Positions 28,162-38,609 are shown, counted from the first letter of the stretch. The stretch: DNA of 64,000 nt from JADJWR01 sp963847675 (GCA_963847675.1 CAWKAP010000005.1:186001-250000); one strand, 5' to 3'. Notes: a model not told the origin generated them from the sequence alone. A program made the numbers and translations.

Positions 28162-29469
28162 TCAGTCGCGCGGGCCCGGGGTCGGCCGCCGGTTCATCGC
28201 GCGATGGCCGATGTCGGTGCGGCACTGCTGCCCGGCGAAGCGAACCTGCGCCACGGCGTCGTACGCGCGCCGCTGCGCCGCCCGCACGCTGTCGCCGAGC
28301 GCGGTTACGGTCAGCACGCGCCCGCCGCTGGTGACGAGCTGCCCCTCGACGAGTTGCGTGCCGGCGTGGAAGACGACGCAGTCCTCCGTATCGTTCGGCA
28401 GCGCCATCACCGGGTCGCCCTTGCGCGGTGCATCCGGGTAACCGGCCGCGGCGAGCACGACGCCAAGCGCGGTGCGGCGGTCCCATTCGGCCTCGACCTC
28501 GTCGAGCGTGCCGTCGAGCGCATGCTCGAGCAGGTCGACGAGATCCGACTTCAGCCGCAGCATGATCGGCTGCGTCTCCGGGTCCCCCAGGCGGCAGTTG
28601 AACTCGAGGGTGCGCGGATTGCCCTTGGCGTCGATCATCAGCCCCGCATACAGGAAGCCGGTGTACTGGATGCCGTCGGCCGCCATGCCCTGCACGGTGG
28701 GCAGGATGATTTCGCGCAGCACGCGGGCGTGGATCGTCGGCGTCACGATCGGCGCGGGCGAATACGCGCCCATGCCGCCGGTGTTGGGTCCCACGTCGCC
28801 GTCGCGCAGCCGCTTGTGGTCCTGGCTGGAGGCGAGCGCCAGCACGTGCTGGCCGTCGCTCATCACGATGAAGCTGGCTTCCTCGCCGTCGAGGAAGTCC
28901 TCGATCACCACCCGTGCGCCGGCGTCGCCCATGCGGTTGTCGACCAGCATCGCATCGATCGCCGCGTGCGCCTCGTCCGGCGTCTGCGCCACCACCACGC
29001 CCTTGCCGGCGGCCAGTCCGTCGGCCTTGACGACGATCGGCGCGCCGCGGCGGTTCACGTAGTCGTGCGCGGCAGCCGCGTCGCTGAAGGTCTCGGACTC
29101 GGCGGTCGGGATGCCGTGCCGCTTCATGAAGCGCTTGGCGAAGTCCTTCGAGCTTTCGAGCTGCGCGGCGGCCTGGGTCGGCCCGAAGATGCGCAGGCCG
29201 CGGCCGCGGAAGACGTCGACGATGCCCGCCGCAAGCGGCGCCTCGGGTCCGACCACGGTCAGTCCGACGTCCATCTTCGTCGCCAGTTCAGCCAGCGCGT
29301 CGATGTCGGTGGTGCTGACGTTCCTGATCCTGGCGCTCGGTCCCGTCGTGCCGCGCGCCGTGCCGCCGTTGCCGGGCGCGACCAGCACCGTGGTGACCCG
29401 CGGCGACCGCGCCAGCCGCCATGCCAGCGCATGCTCGCGCCCGCCGGAGCCGATGACGAGGATCTTCAT
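28162..29469 (-). CDS. purD: Phosphoribosylamine-glycine ligase
   Basis: A 435-residue GAR synthetase, the second step of de novo purine synthesis (E. coli 429). It starts MKILVIGSGGREHALAWRLA. The ATP-grasp core includes FGPTQAAAQLESSKDFAKRF, PIVVKADGLAAGKGVVVAQT, FLDGEEASFIVMSDGQHVL and NTGGMGAYSPAPIVT, with LEFNCRLGDPETQPIMLRL for metal binding. Its ATG overlaps the yebC stop by 4 nt (ATGA). After its stop 132 nt precede the S9 peptidase start, with no clear terminator. The order yebC-purD-hemF is common in Burkholderiales. Confidence 0.95.
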   Translation of the reverse strand: MKILVIGSGGREHALAWRLARSPRVTTVLVAPGNGGTARGTTGPSARIRNVSTTDIDALAELATKMDVGLTVVGPEAPLAAGIVDVFRGRGLRIFGPTQAAAQLESSKDFAKRFMKRHGIPTAESETFSDAAAAHDYVNRRGAPIVVKADGLAAGKGVVVAQTPDEAHAAIDAMLVDNRMGDAGARVVIEDFLDGEEASFIVMSDGQHVLALASSQDHKRLRDGDVGPNTGGMGAYSPAPIVTPTIHARVLREIILPTVQGMAADGIQYTGFLYAGLMIDAKGNPRTLEFNCRLGDPETQPIMLRLKSDLVDLLEHALDGTLDEVEAEWDRRTALGVVLAAAGYPDAPRKGDPVMALPNDTEDCVVFHAGTQLVEGQLVTSGGRVLTVTALGDSVRAAQRRAYDAVAQVRFAGQQCRTDIGHRAMNRRPTPGPRD

Positions 29470-30191
29470 TGATCCATCGCCGCCGTCGTGTACACGGCCT
29501 GCACGTCGTCCAGGTCGTCGAGCGCGTCGAGGAGCTTCTGCATCCGGGCGGCATCGTCGCCGGCGAGCGCGGTCTCCGCCGCGGCTTTCATCGTGACCTC
29601 GGCCACCTCGGGCGACAGGCCGGCCTTCTCCAGCCCCTCCTTGACCGCGGCGAAATCGCCGGGCGCGCAGATCACTTCGACCGAGCCGTCGTCGTTGGCG
29701 AGCACGTCCTCGGCGCCGGCCTCCAGCGCCGCCTCCATGACCTTGTCTTCCGAGGTGCCGGGGGCGAACAGGAACTGCCCGCAGTGCTTGAACATGAAGG
29801 CCACCGAACCGTCGGTGCCGAGGTTGCCGCCGTGCTTGGTCAGCGCGTGGCGCACTTCGGCCGCGGTGCGGGTGCGGTTGTCGGTCATGCAGTCGATCAT
29901 CACCGCCGCGCCGCCGATGCCGTAGCCCTCGTAGCGGATCTCCTCGTACGTGACGCCTTCGAGCTTGCCGCTGCCGCGCGCAATCGCCGCCTGCAGCTTG
30001 TCCTTCGGCACGTTGCCCAGCCGCGCCTTGTCCAGCGCAAGGCGAAGCCGCGGATTCATGTCGGCTTCGGGGCCGCCGTCGCGCGCGGCGACGGTCACTT
30101 CACGGATGATCTTGGTCCACAGCGAACCGCGCTTGGCGTCCTGGCGGTTCTTGCGGTGCTGGATGTTGGCCCATTTGGAATGACCGGCCAT
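29466..30191 (-). CDS. yebC: YebC/PmpR-family DNA-binding or translation factor
   Basis: A 241-residue protein with the invariant start MAGHSKWANIQHRKNRQDAK. NPRLRLALDKARLGNVPKDK, YEGYGIGGAAVMIDCMTDNR and KHGGNLGTDGSVAFMFKHCG complete the TACO1/YebC signature. Family members have been described as transcriptional repressors and more recently as factors that help ribosomes through proline-rich stretches; the sequence does not separate these. It is the first gene of the minus-strand run to rng and diverges from the YjgR gene across 133 nt. Confidence 0.95.
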   Translation of the reverse strand: MAGHSKWANIQHRKNRQDAKRGSLWTKIIREVTVAARDGGPEADMNPRLRLALDKARLGNVPKDKLQAAIARGSGKLEGVTYEEIRYEGYGIGGAAVMIDCMTDNRTRTAAEVRHALTKHGGNLGTDGSVAFMFKHCGQFLFAPGTSEDKVMEAALEAGAEDVLANDDGSVEVICAPGDFAAVKEGLEKAGLSPEVAEVTMKAAAETALAGDDAARMQKLLDALDDLDDVQAVYTTAAMDQ

Positions 30192-30324
30192 GGCGTTTGC
30201 GGTGCTGCCTTTCAGAGGGCGGCGAGTCTAACATTCGGTGTGCATCGGCACGCCCTGATGCCGCGGCGTTGCGCGTGACTGCGCTGCGCAATCAGGCAAA
30301 AGAACGACAACCCGGGAGGAAACG

Positions 30325-31830
<1,506 letters not shown>

Positions 31831-31902
31831 GAGACACCCGCACTTGAGACGTTGGTGCCTTCGCCCTTGATGGGCGGGTGAGGGCGGAGGCGGCCGGTAC
31901 CG

Positions 31903-32373
31903 ATGATGGCGGCAGGCGGAATGGAGATGCTGGCTGCGCTTGAAGCATCGCGCATCGCCGAGGCGATCCGCGACTCGGTATGGGCGTATCCGCTGCTGGA
32001 GACGGTGCACATCGCCAGCTTCGCGGCGCTCATCGGCAGCGTGCTGCTGTTCGAACTGCGCGTCTTTGGCGTGGCGAGCGCGATCGGGGTGGTGCCTCTG
32101 GCGCGGCTCGCGCTGCGCACGGCCCTCATCGCTTTTGCCTGCGCGGCGATTTCGGGTGCGCTGCTGTTCATTCCGTCGGCGAACGAATTGGCGGTCCATC
32201 CGGCATTCCAGGTCAAGTTGGTGCTGATCCTGATCGCCGGGCTCAATGCAGCCGTCTTTCATCTGCGTGGCGGCGTGCGCGGCCACGACGCAGTGGCGCG
32301 GCTGCAGGCGCTGGCCTCGCTGGTGCTGCTGCTGGCGGTGCTCGCCGCCGGCCGCCTGATCGCCTACCTCTGA
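31903..32373 (+). CDS. Small integral membrane protein, DUF6644-like
   Basis: A 156-residue protein with four predicted helices. The pattern LAALEASRIAEAIRDSVWAY, then PLLETVHIASFAALIGSVLL and FELRVFGVAS, then FIPSANELAVHPAFQVKL, is that of the DUF6644 family, whose conserved histidine (ETVH) sits in helix 1. No function is established for it. Start choice is uncertain: 31903 has no clear ribosome-binding site, and an ATG at 31921 follows AGGCGGA. The 72-nt gap after the YjgR gene contains a 5-bp hairpin at 31862-31876. The next gene is on the other strand. Confidence 0.75.
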   Translation: MMAAGGMEMLAALEASRIAEAIRDSVWAYPLLETVHIASFAALIGSVLLFELRVFGVASAIGVVPLARLALRTALIAFACAAISGALLFIPSANELAVHPAFQVKLVLILIAGLNAAVFHLRGGVRGHDAVARLQALASLVLLLAVLAAGRLIAYL

Positions 32374-32556
32374 GCCGACTGCGCGCCGGAACGATGAACA
32401 CTCGGGTCGCGTGCTGCCGCGGCCTCGTTCGCCGCGCGTGTCTCCCGTGTTCGAACTCCGATAAGAGCCAGCCGGGTGCCACGCGCCGGACGCGAGATTG
32501 CCGGCGTCAAGGCGGTACCGCCCGAGGTCGTCTCCGGCAGGCTCAGTCGACAGGAA

Positions 32557-33141
32557 TTACGGCTTGCTGCCGTTTCGGCTGCTGTGCAGGTGCGTCCAGT
32601 CCACGCCTCGCCGCTCGGCCATCGATTGACCCAGCGCGTCGAGGTCCTCGCCGGCGAGGCAGCGCTGGAGTGCCGCAGCGATGACCGTGTCCTCGATCTC
32701 GCAGTGCTCGCGATAGCTGTTTGCAAACCGTTGCACGAGACCTCGATCGAGCAGCGCCGGTTGGCCGGCTTCGATGGCGAGCAGCGTTGCGCGCACTTGC
32801 TGCCATAGTTTGCCCAGCTCGACGTGCTCGTTCTCGAGCCGGTCCAGCGCCGCCGTGACTGTCGCCTGGTCGGCTGGGGCTCTTTGCGGCAGAAGGCGCC
32901 GCAAGAGCGGGAACAGATCGATCTCCTCGTCCTCGTGGTGGCGCGGGGCGGCCTCGTCGAAGTAGCGGCGGATCGAAGTGGCAGTCACCTGCGCTGCATC
33001 GTCCGCGCCCTTGTCCTTCATGTGTTCGTGCAACCGTTCGAGCAGGCTGGCCATCCGCCGCACGCGGTCGTGGCAGGCCAGCCAGAGCTCGAGCGGCTGG
33101 TCGAAGCCGGCCGCGGGGGTACGGAAATCGATCAGGGCCAC
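32557..33141 (-). CDS. Hemerythrin domain protein
   Basis: A 194-residue four-helix protein with a GTG start 4 nt after a strong GGGAGG sequence. Likely diiron ligands are His24 (ACHDRVRRM), His69 and Glu73 (HHEDEE), His106 (NEHVELGKLW), and His146 and Glu150 (EHCEIED). Hemerythrin-like proteins bind oxygen or nitric oxide, or repair iron centres under nitrosative stress. A perfect FNR-type box lies 99-112 nt upstream of the start (33240-33253). With the nitrate reductase locus nearby this points to an anaerobic or NO-related role. The binding partner and gas are not shown by sequence. Confidence 0.85.
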   Translation of the reverse strand: MALIDFRTPAAGFDQPLELWLACHDRVRRMASLLERLHEHMKDKGADDAAQVTATSIRRYFDEAAPRHHEDEEIDLFPLLRRLLPQRAPADQATVTAALDRLENEHVELGKLWQQVRATLLAIEAGQPALLDRGLVQRFANSYREHCEIEDTVIAAALQRCLAGEDLDALGQSMAERRGVDWTHLHSSRNGSKP

Positions 33142-33239
33142 GAGTCCTCCCGCAGCGGCATCAGCCGTGGTCGTGGGTCAGCAGGCGCGCAGTGTGCGGT
33201 TCCTGCACGGAGCATGTGCAATGCCGATCCCGGTACGCG

Positions 33240-33253
33240 TTGATCTGGATCAA
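33240..33253 (-). promoter_or_regulatory. FNR/Dnr-type operator upstream of the hemerythrin gene
   Basis: TTGAT-CTGG-ATCAA is a perfect match to the FNR consensus half-sites with the correct 4-nt centre. It lies between the SirB2-like gene (ending 33280) and the hemerythrin start at 33141. A class II position (-41.5) would place the transcript start near 33205. The -10 region there is weak (CATGCT). The Dnr-like regulator at 37896-38609 has the E..SR recognition residues for this site. Confidence 0.75.
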
Positions 33254-33279
33254 GCGCCGCCTCGCCGAACGGTGGGCGC

Positions 33280-33666
33280 TCAGCCGGCATGCAGAAGCCA
33301 CAGCGGATCGCGCTGCAACGCGGTGCCGACGATGTATCCAAACACCAGCAGCGCGGCGAGCAGGGCCGCTACGCGGATTCGCTTCGTCCGCCCTCGGCGC
33401 AGCGCGATGGTGCCAAGCACGATATAGGCGAGCAGCCCGCCGATCTTGGCCGCCAGCCAGGAATGCGCGATCGGCGACAGCCGGGCGAGCACTGCCATCG
33501 CGATCGCCGTTGCGAGCAGCAGGGTGTCGACCACGTGCGGTGCGATGCGCACCCAGCGGGCCAGCAGAAGCGGCGAGTCGGCGAGCATCATCCCGGCGCG
33601 GGCGAGGAAGCCTGCGCCGCTGGCGATCACGCAGGCCACGTGCAGCGCCTTCAGCGCTTCATACAT
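33280..33666 (-). CDS. SirB2-like integral membrane protein
   Basis: A 128-residue protein with four hydrophobic segments. The opening MYEALKALHVACVIASGAGF, LLARWVRIAPHVVDTLLLAT and WLAAKIGGLLAYIVLGTIAL are the SirB2 family pattern, with histidines in helices 1 and 2. The family is named after a Salmonella invasion regulator gene, but its biochemical function is unknown. It lies 63 nt downstream of the nitronate monooxygenase gene in the same direction. The FNR box just after its stop belongs to the next gene, not to this one. Confidence 0.8.
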   Translation of the reverse strand: MYEALKALHVACVIASGAGFLARAGMMLADSPLLLARWVRIAPHVVDTLLLATAIAMAVLARLSPIAHSWLAAKIGGLLAYIVLGTIALRRGRTKRIRVAALLAALLVFGYIVGTALQRDPLWLLHAG

Positions 33667-33729
33667 GAAGCGGGCAGTCGTTGGCGTTTCATGGCCACCG
33701 TCGTGCCGGCGACCTGTCCGGCCGCGTCC

Positions 33730-34953
33730 TCAGACGGTGGCAAGTACTGGAGCAGGATTCGCGCCCACCCTGGCGGCGGAGTCGGTCTCGCCGAGCAGGA
33801 AGCTGATCAGTTCCCGTACCGGGCGGATCTGACTGCCAAAGGGCAGTCTGCCGTCACCGCGGAAGAACAGGCCGCTCATCACGTCGCCACGCAGCGCGGC
33901 GGCGAGCTGATGATCGATGCAGAACTGGCCGATCTTGGCGATGCCGTCGCGCAACCCGCACTGGGCCAGGCAGTCGAAGACCATCGTGCAGCGTTTCGGG
34001 CCGCGCGCGGCCGCCTTGGCCTGCAGCTTCGGCGCCAGACGCAGGTAGTTCGCCAGCCACGGGGTCAGCACGGCACGCGCCGGCAGGCCGGCCACGCTGA
34101 TGAACTCGACGATGTCTTCCGGTCTTGCCTCCGCCAGTACGCGCTTGAACTCGGGGTGGGCGTCGCATTCCTCGGTGACTGCGAATGCGGTGCCGACCTG
34201 CACCGCCGAAGCGCCGAGCGCAAACAGCTGGCGGACGCGCTGGGGCGTGTTGATGCCGCCGGCGGGAATGAGCGGAACCTTGTCCTCGGCGCCGATCGAG
34301 CGCAGCAGCGCGCGCGCCTCGGGGAGCACCTGCTCGAACTCGAAGCGCGGATCGCCGATGTCCTCGATTCGCGCCGCGCCAAGATGTCCGCCGGCATGCT
34401 TCGGATGCTCGATGACGATCGCATCGGGCAGCCGGCCCTTGCGTTCCCATTTCTTGAGGATCAGCGCGATGCCGCGTGAGTCGGACAGGATCGGCACCAG
34501 CGCCACGCGCGGGTGATCGGACGTCAGTTCGGGCAGGTCGAGAGGCAGGCCGGCACCGACGACGATGGCGTCGATGCCGCTGGCGCAGGCCTGGCGGACG
34601 TAGGCGGCGTATTCGGCCACGGCGCGCATGACGTTGACCGCCAGCAGCCCGGCGCCGGCGGCGATCCGGCGTGCGGCGCCGATCTCGCGGTCGAGCGCTT
34701 CGAGGTTGGCCGCATTGATCGCCGCCTTCGCGCTTTCGCCGGCACCGATGTTCGTGGTCTTCGCCATCAGGTCGGGATGGTGGCGTCGCAGGTCGACCGA
34801 CGCGAGCGTACCGACCGCATTGTTGGCCGCGACCGTGCCGGCCAGGCGGTGCGCCGAAATACCCACGCCCATTCCTCCCTGCACGATGGGCTTCAGCGCG
34901 CGGCCCTTGAGGAACAGCGACGGCAGTGGCAGAAGCGGTTTCGTCTCGCTCAT
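33730..34953 (-). CDS. Nitronate monooxygenase (2-nitropropane dioxygenase-type flavoprotein)
   Basis: A 407-residue FMN TIM-barrel enzyme. The start MSETKPLLPLPSLFLKGRAL at 34953 precedes KPIVQGGMGVGISAHRLAGT. GIDAIVVGAGLPLDLPELTS, AIVIEHPKHAGGHLGAARIE, PLIPAGGINTPQRVRQLF and ALGASAVQVGTAFAVTEEC form the flavin-binding core. Such enzymes oxidise alkyl nitronates such as propionate-3-nitronate. The C-terminal ~80 residues (MVFDCLAQCGLRDGIAKIGQ and beyond) extend past the minimal domain, as in the longer subgroup. It lies downstream of the nar locus with a 124-nt gap; a link to nitrogen-oxide metabolism is plausible but not demonstrated. The longer open frame upstream is not conserved. Confidence 0.85.
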   Translation of the reverse strand: MSETKPLLPLPSLFLKGRALKPIVQGGMGVGISAHRLAGTVAANNAVGTLASVDLRRHHPDLMAKTTNIGAGESAKAAINAANLEALDREIGAARRIAAGAGLLAVNVMRAVAEYAAYVRQACASGIDAIVVGAGLPLDLPELTSDHPRVALVPILSDSRGIALILKKWERKGRLPDAIVIEHPKHAGGHLGAARIEDIGDPRFEFEQVLPEARALLRSIGAEDKVPLIPAGGINTPQRVRQLFALGASAVQVGTAFAVTEECDAHPEFKRVLAEARPEDIVEFISVAGLPARAVLTPWLANYLRLAPKLQAKAAARGPKRCTMVFDCLAQCGLRDGIAKIGQFCIDHQLAAALRGDVMSGLFFRGDGRLPFGSQIRPVRELISFLLGETDSAARVGANPAPVLATV

Positions 34954-35077
34954 CGGCAGTGGGTTTCGCGAGGCCCCGCCCCGCACGGACCGGGTTGCGG
35001 CCGGCGCCGACCTAGCCCGCAAGTGTCACCACAGCGTCGCGCCGGCTCCTTGAGCCGTGTCAACGATGGTGTGATCT

Positions 35078-37765
35078 TTACTGGCAGTGAATCTCGGCAT
35101 CCTTGCGCCGGTACCAGTACCAGGTGCCGAGAACGCAACTCAGATAGAACGCGATGAACACGTACCAGGCTGCGTGCGGGCTGCCGGTCGTCGCCAGAGA
35201 CACGCCCACGGCCATCGGAATGAAGAACAGCCCGAGCGCGGCGATGGCGGCCGTGAATCCGAGGGCCACTGACGCCTCGATCTCTCCCTCGCGCTTCGCC
35301 CTTGCCATGGCCTCGTCACCCTTGCCCCTCGCCCACAGCGTGTGCAGCGCAAGGAATACGCTCGGCACCATGCGGAAGACCGACCCGTTGCCGATGCCGG
35401 TGGTCAGGAAGAGCAGCACGAAGGCCCAGAAGAACGCGCCGGCATTCCCGGGACTCGCGCCGTCGGGGAGGAATCCGAATACCGCCAGCGACGCGGCGAA
35501 CATGACCACGAAGTTCCAGAAAGTCACCCGGCCACCGCCGACGCGATCCGAGAACCAGCCTCCGAGCGGCCGGATCAGCGCACCGAGCAGCGGTCCAAGG
35601 AAGGCGTACTTCAGCAACCCGGAGTCGGGGAACTGCGTGGCCAGCAGGGTCGGAAAGGCGGCCGCGAAACCGATGAACGAGCCGAACGTGCCTCCGTAGA
35701 GCCAGCCCAGCATCCAGGAGTGCTTGCGGCGGAAGATCGCGGCCTGCTCGCGGAACGTGGCCCGCACGTCGCGGATGTTGTTCATGCCCAGCCACGCGGC
35801 CAGCGTGGCCAGCAGGATGAACGGCACCCAGATGTAGCCGGCGTTCTGCAGCCACACCTGGCTGACGGCCGGATCGCTGTAGGCCTGGGGTCCACCGCCC
35901 ATGACGGCCAGCGCCCCGCCATAGATGCTGACCGGCACGACCGCCTGCATCACGCCGACGCCCAGGTTGCCGGCGCCCGCGTTCCAGCCGAGCGCCGTGC
36001 CCTGCATCCGCTTCGGAAAGAAGAAGCTGATGTTGGCCATGCTGGCCGAGAAGTTGCCGCCGCCGAGGCCGCACAGCAGCGCGATCGCCACGAACACCGC
36101 GTAGTTGGTATTCGGATCCTGCACGGCGAGCGCCATCCACAGCGCCGGCAGCAGCAGCGACGCGGTGCTGAACACGGTGAAATTCCTTCCGCCGAAGATC
36201 GGCACCACGAACGAATACGCCAGCCGCAATCCGGCGCCCGACAGACCCGGCAAAGCGGCCAGCCAGAACAGTTCGCTGGTGCTGAAATTGAAGCCGATCT
36301 TCGGCAGCTCGATGACGACCACGCTCCACACCATCCACACCGCGAAGGACAGGAACAGCGCCGGCATCGAGAAGGCCAGGTTGCGCAGGGCGATGCGCCG
36401 GCCGGCTGCCTGCCAGAACTGCTCGTCGTCCGGCCGCCAGCCGGCGAGCCAGCCGCCGCGCGTGGCCTGCGGCGCAAGCAGCTGGCCTTCGACCAGCTGG
36501 TCGCGCAGCCGGGTGTCTTTCTCGAGGATCTCCCGCCGTTCGTTGCGTGCGGCCGCCCAGGTCCAGATCATCACGCCGGCCAGCACGGCGTACATCAGCA
36601 TGAAGGCGCTGCTGCGCACGTTGGTGGCATCGGCGGCGATGCCGAACATGATCGGCAGGGAGAAGCCGCCCAGGCCGCCGATGACGCCGACCAGGCCGCC
36701 GACCGAGCCCATGTTCTCCGGGTAGTGGTCGGCAAGGCTGCGGTAGACGCTGGCCTTGCCGATGCCCTGCGCGATGCCGACGATGAACACCAGCACGGTG
36801 AACAGCACGACGCCAACCGCGATCTCGACGCTGACGTCGCCCTTGATGCCGTGAACGATCAGCGTCGTCGGCGGATAGGAGAGAAAGAACAGGCAGACGA
36901 TCGACACCCAGAACACCCACCAGGTCACCGTGTCGCCGCCCCAGCGATCGGAGACCCAGCCGCCGAGCGCGCGAATCAGGCCCGAGGGCAGGGTGAAGAA
37001 CATGGTGATGAAGGCGGCGGTTTTCAGGTCGAGCCCGTATTCGCCGATGTAGTACTTCGGCAGCCACAGCGCCAGCGCAACGAAACCCCCGAAAACGAAG
37101 TAGTACGCCAGGCCGAAGCGCCACACGCGGGCTTCGGCAAGCGGCGCCAGTTGCTGGCCAAGCGTGAGGTGCTGCTTCTTCGCCTTGCGCTGTTCGAGCT
37201 TGGGATCCGGGTAGGTGAAGAACCAGAACACGATCGCCATCACCAGCATCGCGACCGAGTAGACCTGCGGCACCATGCGCCAGCCGAAGGCCACCACGAT
37301 CAGCGGCGCCGCCAGGTTGGTGACCGCGGCGCCGGCATTGCCGGCACCGAAGATGCCCATCGCGGTGCCCTGCTTCTCCTTCGGGAACCACGCCGAGGTG
37401 TAGGCGATGCCGACCGCAAACGAGCCGCCGGCCAGGCCGACGAACAGGCCGATGACGAGGTACTGCCAGTATTGGGTGGCGAAGGCCAGGCCGTAGGTCG
37501 GGATCGCGACCAGCAGCATCTGGATGAAAAAAACGATGCGGCCGCCGTAGCGATCGGTGAGGATGCCCAGCGGCAGGCGAATCAGCGAACCGGTCAGGAT
37601 CGGCGTGGCCACCAGCAGGCCGAACTCGGTTTCGTTCAGCCCGAGTTCTCTCTTGATCCGGATGCCGATGATCGAGAACATGGTCCAGATGGCGAAGTTG
37701 ACCGTGAAGGCCAACGTGTTCATCGTCAGGACCGAGTAGCTCTTTCCTTTGTCCGTCATCGCCAT
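35078..37765 (-). CDS. narK: Fused NarK1-NarK2 nitrate/nitrite transporter
   Basis: An 895-residue protein made of two complete MFS domains, about 24 helices. Domain 1 (residues ~10-410) opens SVLTMNTLAFTVNFAIWTMF and includes FGAGNAGAAVTNLAAPLIVV, the NarK1-type nitrate signature. A ~45-residue linker (ERREILEKDTRLRDQLVEGQ) follows. Domain 2 begins near WRPDDEQFWQAAGRRIALRN and includes NAGAGNLGVGVMQAVVP, the NarK2-type signature. The domain 2 start closely resembles the separate NarK2 at 46192-47841. Paracoccus has a similar fusion, in which one half imports nitrate with protons and the other exchanges nitrate for nitrite. It is the last gene of the nar group, 130 nt after the Crp/Fnr regulator. 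Confidence 0.93.
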   Translation of the reverse strand: MAMTDKGKSYSVLTMNTLAFTVNFAIWTMFSIIGIRIKRELGLNETEFGLLVATPILTGSLIRLPLGILTDRYGGRIVFFIQMLLVAIPTYGLAFATQYWQYLVIGLFVGLAGGSFAVGIAYTSAWFPKEKQGTAMGIFGAGNAGAAVTNLAAPLIVVAFGWRMVPQVYSVAMLVMAIVFWFFTYPDPKLEQRKAKKQHLTLGQQLAPLAEARVWRFGLAYYFVFGGFVALALWLPKYYIGEYGLDLKTAAFITMFFTLPSGLIRALGGWVSDRWGGDTVTWWVFWVSIVCLFFLSYPPTTLIVHGIKGDVSVEIAVGVVLFTVLVFIVGIAQGIGKASVYRSLADHYPENMGSVGGLVGVIGGLGGFSLPIMFGIAADATNVRSSAFMLMYAVLAGVMIWTWAAARNERREILEKDTRLRDQLVEGQLLAPQATRGGWLAGWRPDDEQFWQAAGRRIALRNLAFSMPALFLSFAVWMVWSVVVIELPKIGFNFSTSELFWLAALPGLSGAGLRLAYSFVVPIFGGRNFTVFSTASLLLPALWMALAVQDPNTNYAVFVAIALLCGLGGGNFSASMANISFFFPKRMQGTALGWNAGAGNLGVGVMQAVVPVSIYGGALAVMGGGPQAYSDPAVSQVWLQNAGYIWVPFILLATLAAWLGMNNIRDVRATFREQAAIFRRKHSWMLGWLYGGTFGSFIGFAAAFPTLLATQFPDSGLLKYAFLGPLLGALIRPLGGWFSDRVGGGRVTFWNFVVMFAASLAVFGFLPDGASPGNAGAFFWAFVLLFLTTGIGNGSVFRMVPSVFLALHTLWARGKGDEAMARAKREGEIEASVALGFTAAIAALGLFFIPMAVGVSLATTGSPHAAWYVFIAFYLSCVLGTWYWYRRKDAEIHCQ

Positions 37766-37895
37766 GGTCTTGGCTCCGGCAGTTTGAAGGGGTAGTCGCT
37801 GCGCGGGACGCGAGGCCGAGCCTCACGCCTCGCGCGCCGGCGGGGCATTGGGACTCATGCCTGACGGATTCCTGCCGCTCGCATTCATCGTGTCG

Positions 37896-38609
37896 TCAGG
37901 ACGCAAGCTGGCGCAGGCGCTCGAGGTCGCGCACGCGGATGTGCCGGCCGTGCACTTCGATGAGCCCGAGCGTGGCGAGGTCGTGGAGGATGCGCGACAG
38001 GTGTTCCTGGGTCAGGTTCAGCCGCGAGGCGATGACGCCCTTGGCGACCGGCAGCTCGATGTCGACGGCGCCCGGTGTTGACTGCAAAGAAGCTTCGTCC
38101 GCGGCCGTCGGCGCGCAGTCGTGCAGCAGGAACCCGATGAACCGCTCGGTCCCGGAGCGAGTGGTGTACGCCTCCACGTCGGCGACCAGCTGGTGCAGCC
38201 GGCGCGCCATGCCGGCCAGCATGCGGCGGGCGAAGGCCGGATCGCGGTCGATGTTCTCGAAGATCGTCTCCTTGGGCACCATCAGCAGCAGGCTGTCGCC
38301 GAGGGCCTGCGCGGTGACGACGTGCGGTGCATCGAGGAACATCACGGCTTCGCCGAAACTCTGGCCGGGACCGATGATCTCGACCACCTTTTCCACGCCG
38401 GTGGGCGAGACGAGCGACAGCTTGATCTGTCCGTACGCGACGATGTAAGTGCCTGCGGCGGGCTCGCCGCGTCGGAACAATGTCTCGCCGCGGGCCAGCC
38501 GGAGCTGGCGTGTGCGCTCGGCGATCCGCTCGCGCTCGCCGTCCGACAGTTCCCTGAACAACGGCAGGTGCGACACGAAGGCAACGGTGTCCGGCGTGCT
38601 TGTCGTCAT
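37896..38609 (-). CDS. Crp/Fnr-family regulator, Dnr-like
   Basis: A 237-residue regulator with an N-terminal cNMP-binding-type domain (FRRGEPAAGTYIVAYGQIKL, GPGQSFGEAVMFLDAPHVVT), a dimer helix and a C-terminal winged helix. The recognition helix reads NLTQEHLSRILHDLATLGLI; the E..SR residues match FNR and predict binding to TTGAT-N4-ATCAA. The N-terminal cysteine cluster that holds the [4Fe-4S] of FNR is absent, so it is more like the nitric-oxide-responsive Dnr/NnrR group. It lies between ppiC and narK1K2 inside the nar group and is the natural candidate to bind the boxes at 48002 and 33240. The signal it senses is inferred. Confidence 0.85.
   Translation of the reverse strand: MTTSTPDTVAFVSHLPLFRELSDGERERIAERTRQLRLARGETLFRRGEPAAGTYIVAYGQIKLSLVSPTGVEKVVEIIGPGQSFGEAVMFLDAPHVVTAQALGDSLLLMVPKETIFENIDRDPAFARRMLAGMARRLHQLVADVEAYTTRSGTERFIGFLLHDCAPTAADEASLQSTPGAVDIELPVAKGVIASRLNLTQEHLSRILHDLATLGLIEVHGRHIRVRDLERLRQLAS

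Noticed and set aside
31862..31876. CGCCC-TTGAT-GGGCG hairpin after the YjgR gene
   Set aside because: Only a 5-bp stem and no T tract; not sufficient to call a terminator.
35342..37795. An 817-codon open frame on the plus strand across narK1K2
   Set aside because: The translation is rich in Arg, Gln, Glu and His without secondary-structure logic and mirrors the real transporter on the other strand.
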